Shown: in pieces, positions 1-6,733 of the stretch
Layout: the number at the start of each line of letters is the position of its first letter
Numbering within the stretch: position 1 is the stretch's first letter
Source of the DNA: UBA4823 sp034436035
GTDB taxonomy: Bacteria > Chloroflexota > Anaerolineae > Anaerolineales > UBA4823
Length of the DNA: 21,420 nucleotides
Assembly: GCA_034436035.1 (NCBI GenBank)
Contig: DAOTVW010000266.1
Location: forward strand, 1-21,420
Direction of reading: 5' to 3'
Program-made: the position numbers and the translations under genes
The notes under the pieces: generated by a model
The model's input: the letters and a program-made list of their open reading frames with translations, nothing else
What the model was told of the DNA's origin: nothing
Database searches by the model: none

Positions 1-257
1 CTTGTAGGTCGGGTTTCTATACCCGACAATAAATCGGGTTTCCACACCCGACAATGCCACAATTTCGCCGGGGTTAAATCCCCTGCTCAATGCATGCAAG
101 TCGGTTGAAACCGACTCAGCGAGTCCACTTGAGTGGACTTCCATGTGCTTAGGCGGGACTTGAGTCCCCGCCGATACAAACAGACATAGATTCATTGCGC
201 TTTTTTGACACTGAATCACCACCAACCAACTAGAATCGGTGGGGTGGGAATCCCGCC
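1..257. repeat. 257-bp hairpin-module element, tandem copy 1
   Basis: First of two head-to-tail copies that begin with the same CTTGTAGGTC and repeat with a period of 257 bp. The unit is a string of short inverted repeats with 4-5 base loops, among them CGGGTTTCCACACCCG, AGTCGGTTGAAACCGACT and AGTCCACTTGAGTGGACT. Each hairpin differs in sequence but all share the same design and are joined by short linkers. Reading frames exist across the element, but they pass through the hairpins on both strands and have no start signals, so I do not call a gene. A third diverged copy lies inverted near 11.7-11.95 kb, which makes this a dispersed family. The left boundary may lie outside the window. Confidence 0.85.
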
Positions 258-514
258 CTTGTAGGTCGTGTTTCTATACCCGACAATAACTCGGGTTTCC
301 ACACCCGACGATGCCACAATTTCGCCGGGGATCAATCCCCTGCTCAAAGCATACAAGTCGGTTGAAACCGACTCAGCGAGTCCACTTGAGTGGACTTCCA
401 TGTGCTGAGGCGGGACTTGAGTCCCCGCCGATACAAACAGACACAGAACCATTGCGCCTTTCTGACACAGCTTCATCCCCAACCAACACCCCAATCGGCG
501 GGATGGAATCCCGC
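258..514. repeat. 257-bp hairpin-module element, tandem copy 2
   Basis: Second tandem copy. Its hairpin modules are CGGGTTTCCACACCCG at 292-307, GGGGATCAATCCCC at 327-340, AGTCGGTTGAAACCGACT at 356-373, AGTCCACTTGAGTGGACT at 379-396 and a longer GGCGGG...CCCGCC stem at 409-429. It ends in a GCGGGA/TCCCGC hairpin at about 498-514. Differences from copy 1 are scattered substitutions, many of them in linkers or loops. The candidate promoter of the next gene starts about 20 bp after the right end. Confidence 0.85.
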
Positions 515-533
515 TTACTCGATAAACCTACGG

Positions 534-539
534 TATAAT
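534..539 (+). promoter_or_regulatory. Candidate -10 box for the Trm112-like gene
   Basis: A perfect TATAAT lies 36 bp before the ATG at 576. No good -35 hexamer sits at 16-18 bp, where the sequence runs into the end of the repeat element. The call therefore rests on the -10 box and its position alone. It would drive the Trm112-like gene and the HEAT-repeat gene 8 bp behind it. Confidence 0.45.
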
Positions 540-575
540 CACACCCAGCACAACTCAATTTGTATTGGAGGAAGC

Positions 576-794
576 ATGGTATCCCAAGAACTGCTCGAAA
601 TCTTACGTTGCCCGGCTTGCGTTCGTGAAGTGGACCATCCGCTGGAATACTACCGCGAAAGCTGGTTAATTTGCCCCGACTGCGGCCGCAAATACCCAAT
701 CAAAGACGATATCCCCATCATGTTGATTGACGAAGGCGATAAATGGATAAACACTGCCAAAGAACAACTTCCAGTACCGCCTCCAGCTGATTAA
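576..794 (+). CDS. Trm112-family zinc-ribbon protein
   Basis: A 72-residue protein of the Trm112/YcaR family. It is a single small zinc ribbon with CPAC at residues 12-15 and CPDC at 33-36, followed by the family-typical segment GRKYPIKDDIPIML. In eukaryotes and archaea Trm112 activates tRNA, rRNA and release-factor methyltransferases; in bacteria the role of the short homologs is mostly unknown. The start at 576 is fixed by GGAGGA at 567-572; a longer frame opens at 390 but runs through the repeat element and has no ribosome binding site. Length is normal for bacterial members. The HEAT-repeat gene follows 8 bp downstream, so the two probably share a transcript. The family call is firm; the partner is not known. 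Confidence 0.9.
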   Translation: MVSQELLEILRCPACVREVDHPLEYYRESWLICPDCGRKYPIKDDIPIMLIDEGDKWINTAKEQLPVPPPAD

Positions 795-802
795 ATCCTT
801 AA

Positions 803-1381
803 GTGGCTGAATTAAAAGAATTCATCGCCGATTTATTTTGCGGAGTGGACGAACGCGCCGAACAAGCTGCCCTTCAGCTTCCACGCTACGCAGACGAAGC
901 CTTACCCATTCTGCTCGAGAAAAGCTCCTCCCCCAATGCTGATACGCGTTGGTGGGCTATTCGTGCCCTTGCGCTCATTCCATCCCCGCTAGCCGTACAG
1001 GTATTCATCGAGAGACTGCAAGACCCAGATATCTCTGTGCGGCAATGTGCTGCTTTAGCGCTGCGCCATCAACCATCTTTCGCAGCCGTTCCCCAATTAA
1101 TTGAATCTTTATCCTCCTCAGATTCATTACTTGCCCGCTTAGCCGGCGATGCCCTCATTGCGGTCGGTGCTCAAGCGGTTCCTGACCTCTTGTTAGTGAT
1201 GCAAGATGGTACCCAATCTGCTCGAATAGAAGCTGCTAGGGCTCTTGCGCTCATCGGTGATCCGCGTGCTATCCCTGCCTTTTATCAAGCGCTCTATGAA
1301 GATTCTACTTTGTTAGAATATTGGGCAAGCGAGGGGTTAGATCGCTTGGGTGTGGGGACAATCCTGATCCAGCCGGATTAA
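803..1381 (+). CDS. HEAT-repeat protein
   Basis: A 192-residue all-helical protein made of HEAT/PBS-lyase-type repeats. Recurring units of about 30 residues read like DTRWWAIRALALI (residues 47-59), DISVRQCAALALR, DSLLARLAGDALIAVG, QSARIEAARALALIGDPRAI and a last, degenerate one. Such repeats form a curved scaffold for protein-protein binding. No catalytic motif, signal peptide or membrane segment is visible, so it should be cytoplasmic. The start is a GTG 8 bp after the previous stop with only a weak Shine-Dalgarno, suggesting translation coupled to the upstream gene. The stop codon ends exactly one base before the stop of the convergent DUF456 gene, so the two genes meet with no spacer. The partner is unknown. 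Confidence 0.8.
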   Translation: MAELKEFIADLFCGVDERAEQAALQLPRYADEALPILLEKSSSPNADTRWWAIRALALIPSPLAVQVFIERLQDPDISVRQCAALALRHQPSFAAVPQLIESLSSSDSLLARLAGDALIAVGAQAVPDLLLVMQDGTQSARIEAARALALIGDPRAIPAFYQALYEDSTLLEYWASEGLDRLGVGTILIQPD

Positions 1382-1876
1382 TTAACTTTTCCAAACCCAC
1401 ACCCACCAGCAGATCATCATCAACACCCCGATACCAAATCGCACCAAAAAAGTCATCCCCCATCCAATTGCCAGTCCTCCAACTGCTTTGCCCGCTTTTT
1501 TCCAATGCCGCTGACGCCATAACTCTAAACCAAAAATAGCCAAAGGCGCTGCGATCAAGCCGCCTAAGGGAGGAAAGACAATTGTTCCCAGTAAACCGAC
1601 TCCTAAAGCAATCGCCACCGTCAGCCAGGACGCGCCGCCTTTGCGCGCTCCAACCCCCATCAGGATATTATCCACCACTGATCCCATCAGCATGAGCAGA
1701 CTGATGAGAGCAAATAGAATCCATCCGCTCGTTGAAAACCCTTTAGCGATGCCATAGCTGAGCGTAGCTAACCAAATGACCACCAAACCCGGAAAGATGG
1801 GAATGACTAATCCCACCAAACCGATCAGGATGACAATCTGGATAATCCAAATGAAAGCCGGCTCAAGCCAATCCAA
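1382..1876 (-). CDS. DUF456-family integral membrane protein
   Basis: A 164-residue, very hydrophobic protein with the DUF456 pattern: an N-terminal helix with GLVGLVIPIFPG (about residues 19-30), a second membrane segment around 50-65, a Gly-rich segment ending VGLLGTIVFPPLGGLIAAP (about 94-112), a short basic stretch with RQRHWKK, and a final hairpin near residues 130-160. The family function is unknown. It is probably an inner-membrane protein with about five helices. The start is TTG with GAGGAAG just upstream, 20 bp after the serS stop, so it is likely co-transcribed with serS. An in-frame ATG start is not available nearby. Family assignment comes from recalled motif pattern, so it is fairly but not fully certain. 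Confidence 0.75.
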   Translation of the reverse strand: MDWLEPAFIWIIQIVILIGLVGLVIPIFPGLVVIWLATLSYGIAKGFSTSGWILFALISLLMLMGSVVDNILMGVGARKGGASWLTVAIALGVGLLGTIVFPPLGGLIAAPLAIFGLELWRQRHWKKAGKAVGGLAIGWGMTFLVRFGIGVLMMICWWVWVWKS

Positions 1877-1896
1877 TCGCTTCTTCCTCTGCTGAG

Positions 1897-3174
1897 CTAC
1901 TCAGAGCGGATGACATCAATCCCGCCCATCCAGGGGCGTAACACCTCTGGGACGACAATGCTGCCATCAGCCTGCTGATAATTTTCCAGCACTCCGATCA
2001 AGGTGCGCGGCATCCCTAAGCCGGAGCCATTTAGCGTATGCACGAGCCGAACGCGTCCGCCATCGGTGGGACGGTATTTTATATTCGCCCGCCGCGCCTG
2101 GAAATCACGCACGTTCGACACCGAAGAGACTTCCAGCCATTCGCCGCAACCGGGAGCCCAAACTTCTATATCATAGGTAATGGCTGCACCAAATCCCAGG
2201 TCACCTGTGCAGAGCTGCTTCACTCGATAGGGCAGCCCAAGCCCAGCGCAGGTGTCTTCGGCATCTTGGCGCATTTTTTCCAGCTCGGCGTCCGATTCTT
2301 CCGGGCGGCAGAAGATATACATCTCCACTTTATCAAATTGATGCCCGCGCTTGATACCGCGCACATCCCGCCCGGCGCTCATTTTTTCGCGGCGAAAGCA
2401 GGGAGTGTAAGCGGTGTAACGTAAAGGCAGCTTTTCCTCTTCCAAAATATCATCCATGTGTAAACCGGTCAATGGCACTTCAGCGGTGGGCACCATCCAG
2501 AGGTCCTCTTCCACATCATGGTAAAGATTATCCTGAAATTTAGGCAATTGGCCAGCTCCAAACAGGGTCTGCCCCTTCACCATGAACGGTGGGTATTTCT
2601 CTAAATATCCTTGGCGACTGTGTAAATCTAACATCCAGGCGATTAAAGCCCTTTGTAAACGTGCGCCCGCGCCGCTTAATACGTAGAAACGTGAGCCAGT
2701 GATTTTCACGCCTTGCTCGAAATTAATGATCCCGAGCCGCGGACCTAAATCCCAATGCGGCAATGGTTCAAAATCAAATTGGCGCATCTCACCCACCGTT
2801 TTGATTACCACATTGTCATTCTCATCCTTGCCATATGGCGTGCGTGCATCCGGCAGATTGGGGATAATTGCTAAGGCGCTATTGAGATCACTCTCTACCT
2901 GGCGGAGCTGCTCATCGAGTGCGGCAATTTTCTCTCCAACCTCGCGCATTGCGTTGATTTTTTCCTGGCGCAGTTGCGGGTCTTTCAGTTGTCCAATTTC
3001 TTTCGATACGGCATTACGCTGGGCTTTTAGCGTTTCCACCTCTTGGATGATCGCCCGCCGTGCCTGATCTAGCTCCAAGACACGCTCCACCGGGGAAGCA
3101 TCCATCTGCCGATCAGCCATTGCCTTGCGGACAAGTTGCGGGTTTTCACGGATAAGGGTTATATCAATCATCAT
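1897..3174 (-). CDS. serS: Seryl-tRNA synthetase
   Basis: Class II aminoacyl-tRNA synthetase that charges tRNA-Ser with serine; 425 residues, the usual length. The N-terminal part (about residues 25-105) is a long charged coiled coil, the arm that grips the tRNA-Ser variable loop. The catalytic domain follows, with TAEVPLTGLH, motif 2 CFRREKMSAGRDVRG and GHQFDKVE, and motif 3 NGSGLGMPRTLIGVLENYQ. The GMPRTL in motif 3 differs slightly from the common AVGRTL, but the catalytic Arg is kept. Two ATGs stand side by side at the start; GGAGG lies 4-8 bp before the first. The gene is preceded by its own promoter and a T-box leader and followed 20 bp later by the DUF456 gene. Confidence 0.97.
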   Translation of the reverse strand: MMIDITLIRENPQLVRKAMADRQMDASPVERVLELDQARRAIIQEVETLKAQRNAVSKEIGQLKDPQLRQEKINAMREVGEKIAALDEQLRQVESDLNSALAIIPNLPDARTPYGKDENDNVVIKTVGEMRQFDFEPLPHWDLGPRLGIINFEQGVKITGSRFYVLSGAGARLQRALIAWMLDLHSRQGYLEKYPPFMVKGQTLFGAGQLPKFQDNLYHDVEEDLWMVPTAEVPLTGLHMDDILEEEKLPLRYTAYTPCFRREKMSAGRDVRGIKRGHQFDKVEMYIFCRPEESDAELEKMRQDAEDTCAGLGLPYRVKQLCTGDLGFGAAITYDIEVWAPGCGEWLEVSSVSNVRDFQARRANIKYRPTDGGRVRLVHTLNGSGLGMPRTLIGVLENYQQADGSIVVPEVLRPWMGGIDVIRSE

Positions 3175-3199
3175 GCACCTCCAAATCTGTTGTGTTTAA

Positions 3200-3486
3200 T
3201 CAAAATGCCCCCTCGCTTGCAGGACGAGGGGGCGCTCGTGGTGCCACCTGCTTTCGCTATTCATCCTTGCACGAAATTCATGCCGGTGTCAGAATAGCCT
3301 TATCTGCACTTTAACGGATGCTTCCGTTCCCTCTTACAGCGTATCCTTTGCTCCTGCGAGGGCGGCGGGTCGTTATGGAACCGGCGGAGTGGATTTGGCT
3401 GACAATTCCGCTGCCTTGCACCTAACGGCAGCTCTCTGTCGAAACGTTCAGCTACTTGGCTCCGCGCTCGCCTTTATGCTTTATTA
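3200..3486 (-). ncRNA. T-box riboswitch (serine) in the serS leader
   Basis: Read on the minus strand. The Stem I base is GCGGAG (3465-3460) paired with CTCCGC (3389-3384). The specifier loop carries AGTA on the 5' side, closed by GCTGA/TCAGC, and the codon TCC at 3393-3391, which is a serine codon and matches the downstream serS. A typical distal part with AGAGAG and GTGCAAGGCAG is present. The conserved T-box AGGTGGCACCA lies at 3249-3239; its TGGC can pair with the GCCA end of uncharged tRNA-Ser. A 9-bp GC-rich terminator stem (3233-3225 with 3215-3207) plus ATTTTGATT follows. Uncharged tRNA-Ser should stabilise the antiterminator and switch serS on. Confidence 0.93.
3207..3233 (-). terminator. 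Conditional terminator of the serS T-box
   Basis: Perfect 9-bp stem of GCCCCCTCG and CGAGGGGGC with a 9-base loop, followed on the minus strand by ATTTTGATT. It lies between the T-box motif and the serS start, the expected place for the attenuating hairpin of a T-box leader. Confidence 0.9.
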
Positions 3487-3491
3487 GCTGG

Positions 3492-3519
3492 ATTATACCC
3501 AAGTCAGAAGGGATGTCAA
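3492..3519 (-). promoter_or_regulatory. Sigma-70-type promoter of serS
   Basis: On the minus strand a perfect -35 TTGACA (3519-3514) and a perfect -10 TATAAT (3497-3492) are separated by 16 bp. Transcription would start near 3485, just before T-box Stem I. This is the strongest consensus promoter in the window. Confidence 0.85.
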
Positions 3520-3526
3520 GGAAGAA

Positions 3527-3605
3527 CAGGTGGGCGGGATTCCATTTCCACCATCCTTGCCGTGATTCCACAATTCATAAACGGCGGGCAAGAAACCTGC
3601 CCTAA
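3527..3605. repeat. Degenerate hairpin-rich intergenic stretch
   Basis: Between the serS promoter and the lysR promoter lies a stretch with GGGCGGGATTCC and a GGGCA/TGCCC hairpin at 3586-3602. The style resembles the modules of the 257-bp elements, but no full unit can be aligned by eye. It may be an eroded member of the same family. Confidence 0.35.
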
Positions 3606-3661
3606 CAAAAATGGGTGAGGATTTTTGGATATTCTTCATGCGGATTATGGCAAATTCTCAC

Positions 3662-3690
3662 TTTACCTTATTTAATTTTTTGAATATACT
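3662..3690 (+). promoter_or_regulatory. Candidate promoter of the LysR gene
   Basis: TTTACC at 3662-3667 and TATACT at 3685-3690 are spaced by 17 bp. This would give a short leader of about 14 bases that contains the GAGGA ribosome binding site at 3698-3702. The region is very AT-rich, so chance matches are likely. Confidence 0.4.
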
Positions 3691-3710
3691 ATATACAGAG
3701 GAAAAATCGC

Positions 3711-4637
3711 ATGCTTGATTTAAACCGTTTAAATGTTTTCATACAGGTAGCCGCTACACAAAATTGTTCCGAAGCCGCAAAACGCCTCCATCTCAGCCAG
3801 CCCACCGTTAGCAAACACATCCAAACCCTGGAAGCTGAGCTTGGCATCCAGCTGTTTGAACGCGATGGCGCACGGCTCCATATCACTAACGCCGGTATGA
3901 CCCTTCTCCCCTGGGCAAGAAAATTGATCCGCCAGGCTTCTGAACTCGAAGAGATGATGTCTTCAATGCAAGAAACAATTGTAGGTCAATTATATATTGC
4001 TTGTAGCACAACATCTGGTAAATATATCTTACCCCAACTAGCGGCTCGATTCTGCTCTCGTTTTCCTAATGTTAAAGTTAAAATTATGTCTTGTACTGCA
4101 GAAGATATCACCTTGGAATTAATGGAAGAAAAAGCTCAGATCGGTGTCGTAAGTCGAGAAATTAATGATGCCGGTCTCGAAACCCAACCATTTTTTAATG
4201 ATATGATTACTCTGATTGTTCCAAATAACCACCCCTGGGCTTTCCGAAATATCATTGAACCTTCAGAATTACTTGAAGAACCAATTATTCTGCGTGAAGA
4301 AACATCCGGTACCAGAAGAGTAGTATTTTCTGAACTGGCTAAATTCGATATTCATCCCGAAAATTTAAATATCTTTATGGAGATAGGAAATGCGGAAGCC
4401 ATTGTTCGAACGGTTGCAGAAGGATATGGGATTGCATTTGTTTCCAATCTCGCAACTTCTTGTCCATTAGAGAGAGGAAATGTAAAAAATATAAATGTAA
4501 AAGGATTAAATTTACGGCGTACGATTTATATGGTCAGAAAAATTAATAGTAACCCCAATAGAGTACGGGATGCATTCTGGAGTTTTATTCATGCTCCAGA
4601 AAACGAAGATTTATTACAATTACCGGAATTGGATTAA
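3711..4637 (+). CDS. LysR-type transcriptional regulator
   Basis: A 308-residue regulator of normal family length. Residues 1-60 form the winged helix-turn-helix, including QNCSEAAKRLHLSQPTVSKH and the family-typical LEAELGIQLFERDG. Residues about 90-295 form the periplasmic-binding-protein-like effector domain, starting near GQLYIACSTTSGKYILPQL. The effector cannot be read off; CysB/CysL-like regulators of this class often sense sulfur compounds, but no specific residue proves that here. The start has GAGGA at 3698-3702. The gene faces the DsrE-HdrA-QmoC cluster across a shared terminator hairpin. Convergent rather than divergent placement makes direct control of the cluster plausible but unproven. 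The DNA is clearly more AT-rich than serS. Confidence 0.9.
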   Translation: MLDLNRLNVFIQVAATQNCSEAAKRLHLSQPTVSKHIQTLEAELGIQLFERDGARLHITNAGMTLLPWARKLIRQASELEEMMSSMQETIVGQLYIACSTTSGKYILPQLAARFCSRFPNVKVKIMSCTAEDITLELMEEKAQIGVVSREINDAGLETQPFFNDMITLIVPNNHPWAFRNIIEPSELLEEPIILREETSGTRRVVFSELAKFDIHPENLNIFMEIGNAEAIVRTVAEGYGIAFVSNLATSCPLERGNVKNINVKGLNLRRTIYMVRKINSNPNRVRDAFWSFIHAPENEDLLQLPELD

Positions 4638-4678
4638 TAACAACAAAACTGCTATTTTCACTAACCACACCGCAAAAT

Positions 4679-4720
4679 ATAACAAAGTTGATCGAATATA
4701 CATACGATCAACTTTGTTAT
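4679..4720. terminator. Hairpin terminator between lysR and the dsrE-like gene
   Basis: Perfect 16-bp inverted repeat: 4679-4694 (ending AAGTTGATCG) and 4705-4720 (starting CGATCAACTT), with a 10-base loop. It lies between two convergent genes. On the minus strand it is followed by ATTTTG, so it best fits the end of the dsrE transcript; on the plus strand the T-run is weak. It can serve both directions. Confidence 0.8.
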
Positions 4721-4746
4721 TGGGTTATGCTGTGGAAAAGAATATT

Positions 4747-5109
4747 TTAGAATACGTAGGTTTGTGTTGCCCCTTCTGCGTCCATTAAGAATGGCGGCAG
4801 CTTTTCGATAACTATTCTGGGGTCGCGTACATCCTTTGGATCAATCCCTTTATTTTCTATGGCAAGTTCACAAAGCGTTACTTTCTTTCCCATTTCAATG
4901 AGTGTGTTAAATAATTCTACTGGATTTGGGAGCCCTTTTGGAGTACCGAGCTTTTCCAATTCTCCCTTAAGAGACCATTTTGCTCCAGCTGGGCAGAAAA
5001 AGAAATGTACTTCATAGTCCAGTGCAAGCCCGGATGTCGCAAAGATCAATGCAGGCATGATATTCTTTGCTTCATCACCATTACAAACAACAACCATTTT
5101 TTCTGACAT
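4747..5109 (-). CDS. DsrE-family sulfur-transfer protein
   Basis: A 120-residue protein of the DsrE/DsrF/DrsH fold. These proteins carry sulfane sulfur as a cysteine persulfide and hand it to or take it from TusA. The N-terminal strand and GDEAKNIMPALIFATSGLAL helix fit the fold. Cysteines are at 9, 39 (FFFCPAG) and 80 (VTLCELAIENKG); by position Cys80 corresponds to the persulfide-carrying cysteine of the family. No signal peptide, so it is cytoplasmic. The start is fixed by AAGGAG eight bases upstream. It is separated from the QmoC-like gene by 143 bp, the largest gap in the cluster, so it may also have its own promoter. Which DsrE subfamily it belongs to cannot be settled by eye. Confidence 0.85.
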   Translation of the reverse strand: MSEKMVVVCNGDEAKNIMPALIFATSGLALDYEVHFFFCPAGAKWSLKGELEKLGTPKGLPNPVELFNTLIEMGKKVTLCELAIENKGIDPKDVRDPRIVIEKLPPFLMDAEGATQTYVF

Positions 5110-5252
5110 TTGTTCAACTCCTTTTATATGAAATATATGTAATGCTAAAAAGCATTCTTCTCAATTTTTATCAAATGGATATCCCTTTTACAAATATTTC
5201 TGATGCCTCAAAAACTTTTTATATTTTGAACGCATTGTTATCGATAATCTCA

Positions 5253-6425
5253 TTAATTTGTTGACACCATTTCAATACTTTTTTCTTTCTCTTCTACCGG
5301 TTTCAATGCCCAAAAATATAAGGCAATGCTACGATAAATCGCATGTGCGAACTTAGTAAATGGCGCCAGTATAAGCAATTCTCCCACTACAATCAAATGG
5401 GCAAGCAACATCCAATAGCTCCAAGTTTGGGGAGGAAGATAAACTGCAATTTCCAATAGAAAGCCTGTTATTCCTGCTAAATCCATCAATATTAGGAAAA
5501 TCCAATCTGAAAATGTTGATTTTTCGTAAGAAACCCCCTCCTTGCGCAGCCGCTTAATTATTGCTAAATTTGTCCCATATAGCAAGAATAATCCTGAAAT
5601 AGTTCCTAATAAACGGATGGGATACCAGATTGGCACCCATGTGCCGGTCATTTTTATATTCAAGAGTTCAAGCAAGTAATTTAAAGCGGTGGCGATAAAT
5701 AAACCTAGAAATCCCCAAAGGATGGATGCATGGATAAACCATTTTTGCAGATAGCAATGATGAGTTTCATTCGAAGAATCGCAATCATTTCGGTATCGTG
5801 TTTGCCCTAATACTTCTTGACCAAAGGCTTTCCAAATTGCCCCAATCCAATCTAACCTTGTCCCTTTCGGATAATCAAGCTGGCTGGAAATTCTCTTTAT
5901 CATCGCTAGTGTCCCATACAACATTACCACTATAATAAAAATACCAACAATAATGCCGCCATTGTGAATTAACTTTGACGGTATGAAATCAAATAGTCGT
6001 AATGTTTCCATGTTCATTGGGGTACTAAACGTCAGAAAAAAAGCTCCCATCGCTATTGCTAATATGATCATAAAAAAGATGCTAATGATTGGGGAAGTAA
6101 AGAATAAACGGGCAATTCCTGTGGGATCATAAGAAGCGATTGCATAACGACGTGCTGTTGCCATATATTCAGCTGGATCTGCTTGTCGTGGACAAGTTTT
6201 GGTACATTCGCCACAATAATAGCATAACCAGAGTTCTTTACTGGCAATTAAACGATCTCGCAATCCTAATTGAGCTAAACGATTCATTTTTCTCGGAAAA
6301 TTATCTTCTTCGGTTGAAAGGGGACAAATGGCAGAACAATTTCCACAATTAAAGCAGGATTCGATTTTTATATCCCCATATTTTTTTAATTCCGTTAAGA
6401 AATTTGGATCCATACGTGCGCTCAT
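5253..6425 (-). CDS. QmoC-like membrane subunit (HdrC-HdrE fusion type)
   Basis: A 390-residue protein with an N-terminal HdrC-like ferredoxin domain and a C-terminal membrane domain, the architecture of QmoC. Cluster motif 1 is CFNCGNCSAICP (Cys 24, 27, 30, 34) and motif 2 is CYYCGECTKTCP (Cys 68, 71, 74, 78), so two [4Fe-4S] clusters are expected. About six membrane helices follow, near 113-133, 153-175, 227-252, 267-290, 306-330 and 335-358. His154, His232, His343 and His361 in or beside helices are candidates for haem b ligands. In sulfate reducers QmoC links the HdrA-like flavoproteins to menaquinone. The ATG overlaps the preceding stop as ATGA, so translation is coupled to the small winged-helix gene. 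Likely membrane anchor and quinone site of the complex encoded here. Confidence 0.88.
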   Translation of the reverse strand: MSARMDPNFLTELKKYGDIKIESCFNCGNCSAICPLSTEEDNFPRKMNRLAQLGLRDRLIASKELWLCYYCGECTKTCPRQADPAEYMATARRYAIASYDPTGIARLFFTSPIISIFFMIILAIAMGAFFLTFSTPMNMETLRLFDFIPSKLIHNGGIIVGIFIIVVMLYGTLAMIKRISSQLDYPKGTRLDWIGAIWKAFGQEVLGQTRYRNDCDSSNETHHCYLQKWFIHASILWGFLGLFIATALNYLLELLNIKMTGTWVPIWYPIRLLGTISGLFLLYGTNLAIIKRLRKEGVSYEKSTFSDWIFLILMDLAGITGFLLEIAVYLPPQTWSYWMLLAHLIVVGELLILAPFTKFAHAIYRSIALYFWALKPVEEKEKSIEMVSTN

Positions 6426-6733
6426 GATTTCGACTCCCTTGTTAAGCGATAGAGGTAATAATCTCCGCTCTCATCCGTCCCCGCTTCAACCACTTCGGCA
6501 TATTTTTTCATGGCAGCAATATGCCACAGCACTTCATGGGCTGGAAGCCCAGTCACTTGTGCCAGTTGCGGTACACTATGAGGGCCACCCGTCAATGCCC
6601 GTTCAATGGCTTTTCGAGCAGATTGTTGGCTTTTAAGGATTTCTTGCGCTTTTTGCACTGTATCGCGATGCTCTTTGCGCATTTCTACCAACATTTCGGT
6701 ACGTTGTTTTTTTGCTTCTGTTGTATTGGTCAT
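6422..6733 (-). CDS. Small coiled-coil/winged-helix protein within the Hdr cluster
   Basis: A 103-residue protein. Residues 1-45 are highly charged and probably helical or coiled-coil (EAKKQRTEMLVEMRKEHRD). Residues about 45-100 look like a winged helix: SVPQLAQVTGLPAHEVLWHI as the helix-turn-helix and a final DYYLYRL strand as wing. There are no cysteines. The ATG at 6733 is chosen because it overlaps the upstream stop as ATGA and has GGGAGGG before it; a longer TTG start 15 bp upstream would remove that Shine-Dalgarno. It overlaps the downstream qmoC-like gene in the same way. Tight coupling on both sides suggests a structural or assembly role in the complex rather than that of a free regulator, but DNA binding is not excluded. 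Confidence 0.8.
   Translation of the reverse strand: MTNTTEAKKQRTEMLVEMRKEHRDTVQKAQEILKSQQSARKAIERALTGGPHSVPQLAQVTGLPAHEVLWHIAAMKKYAEVVEAGTDESGDYYLYRLTRESKS

Noticed and set aside
1..514. CRISPR array
   Set aside because: The repeat period is 257 bp and each unit holds several different hairpins; there are no short direct repeats with unique spacers and no cas genes.
216..699. Overlapping reading frames on both strands inside the tandem 257-bp elements
   Set aside because: They are by-products of the hairpins; similar peptides appear from the inverted copy at 11.7 kb, without ribosome binding sites or conserved-protein features.
2038..3067. Plus-strand reading frames across serS
   Set aside because: Shadows of the serS gene with no protein family features.
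4679..4720. 16-bp inverted repeat as a LysR operator
   Set aside because: It lies between the ends of two convergent genes, not at a promoter, and has terminator geometry.
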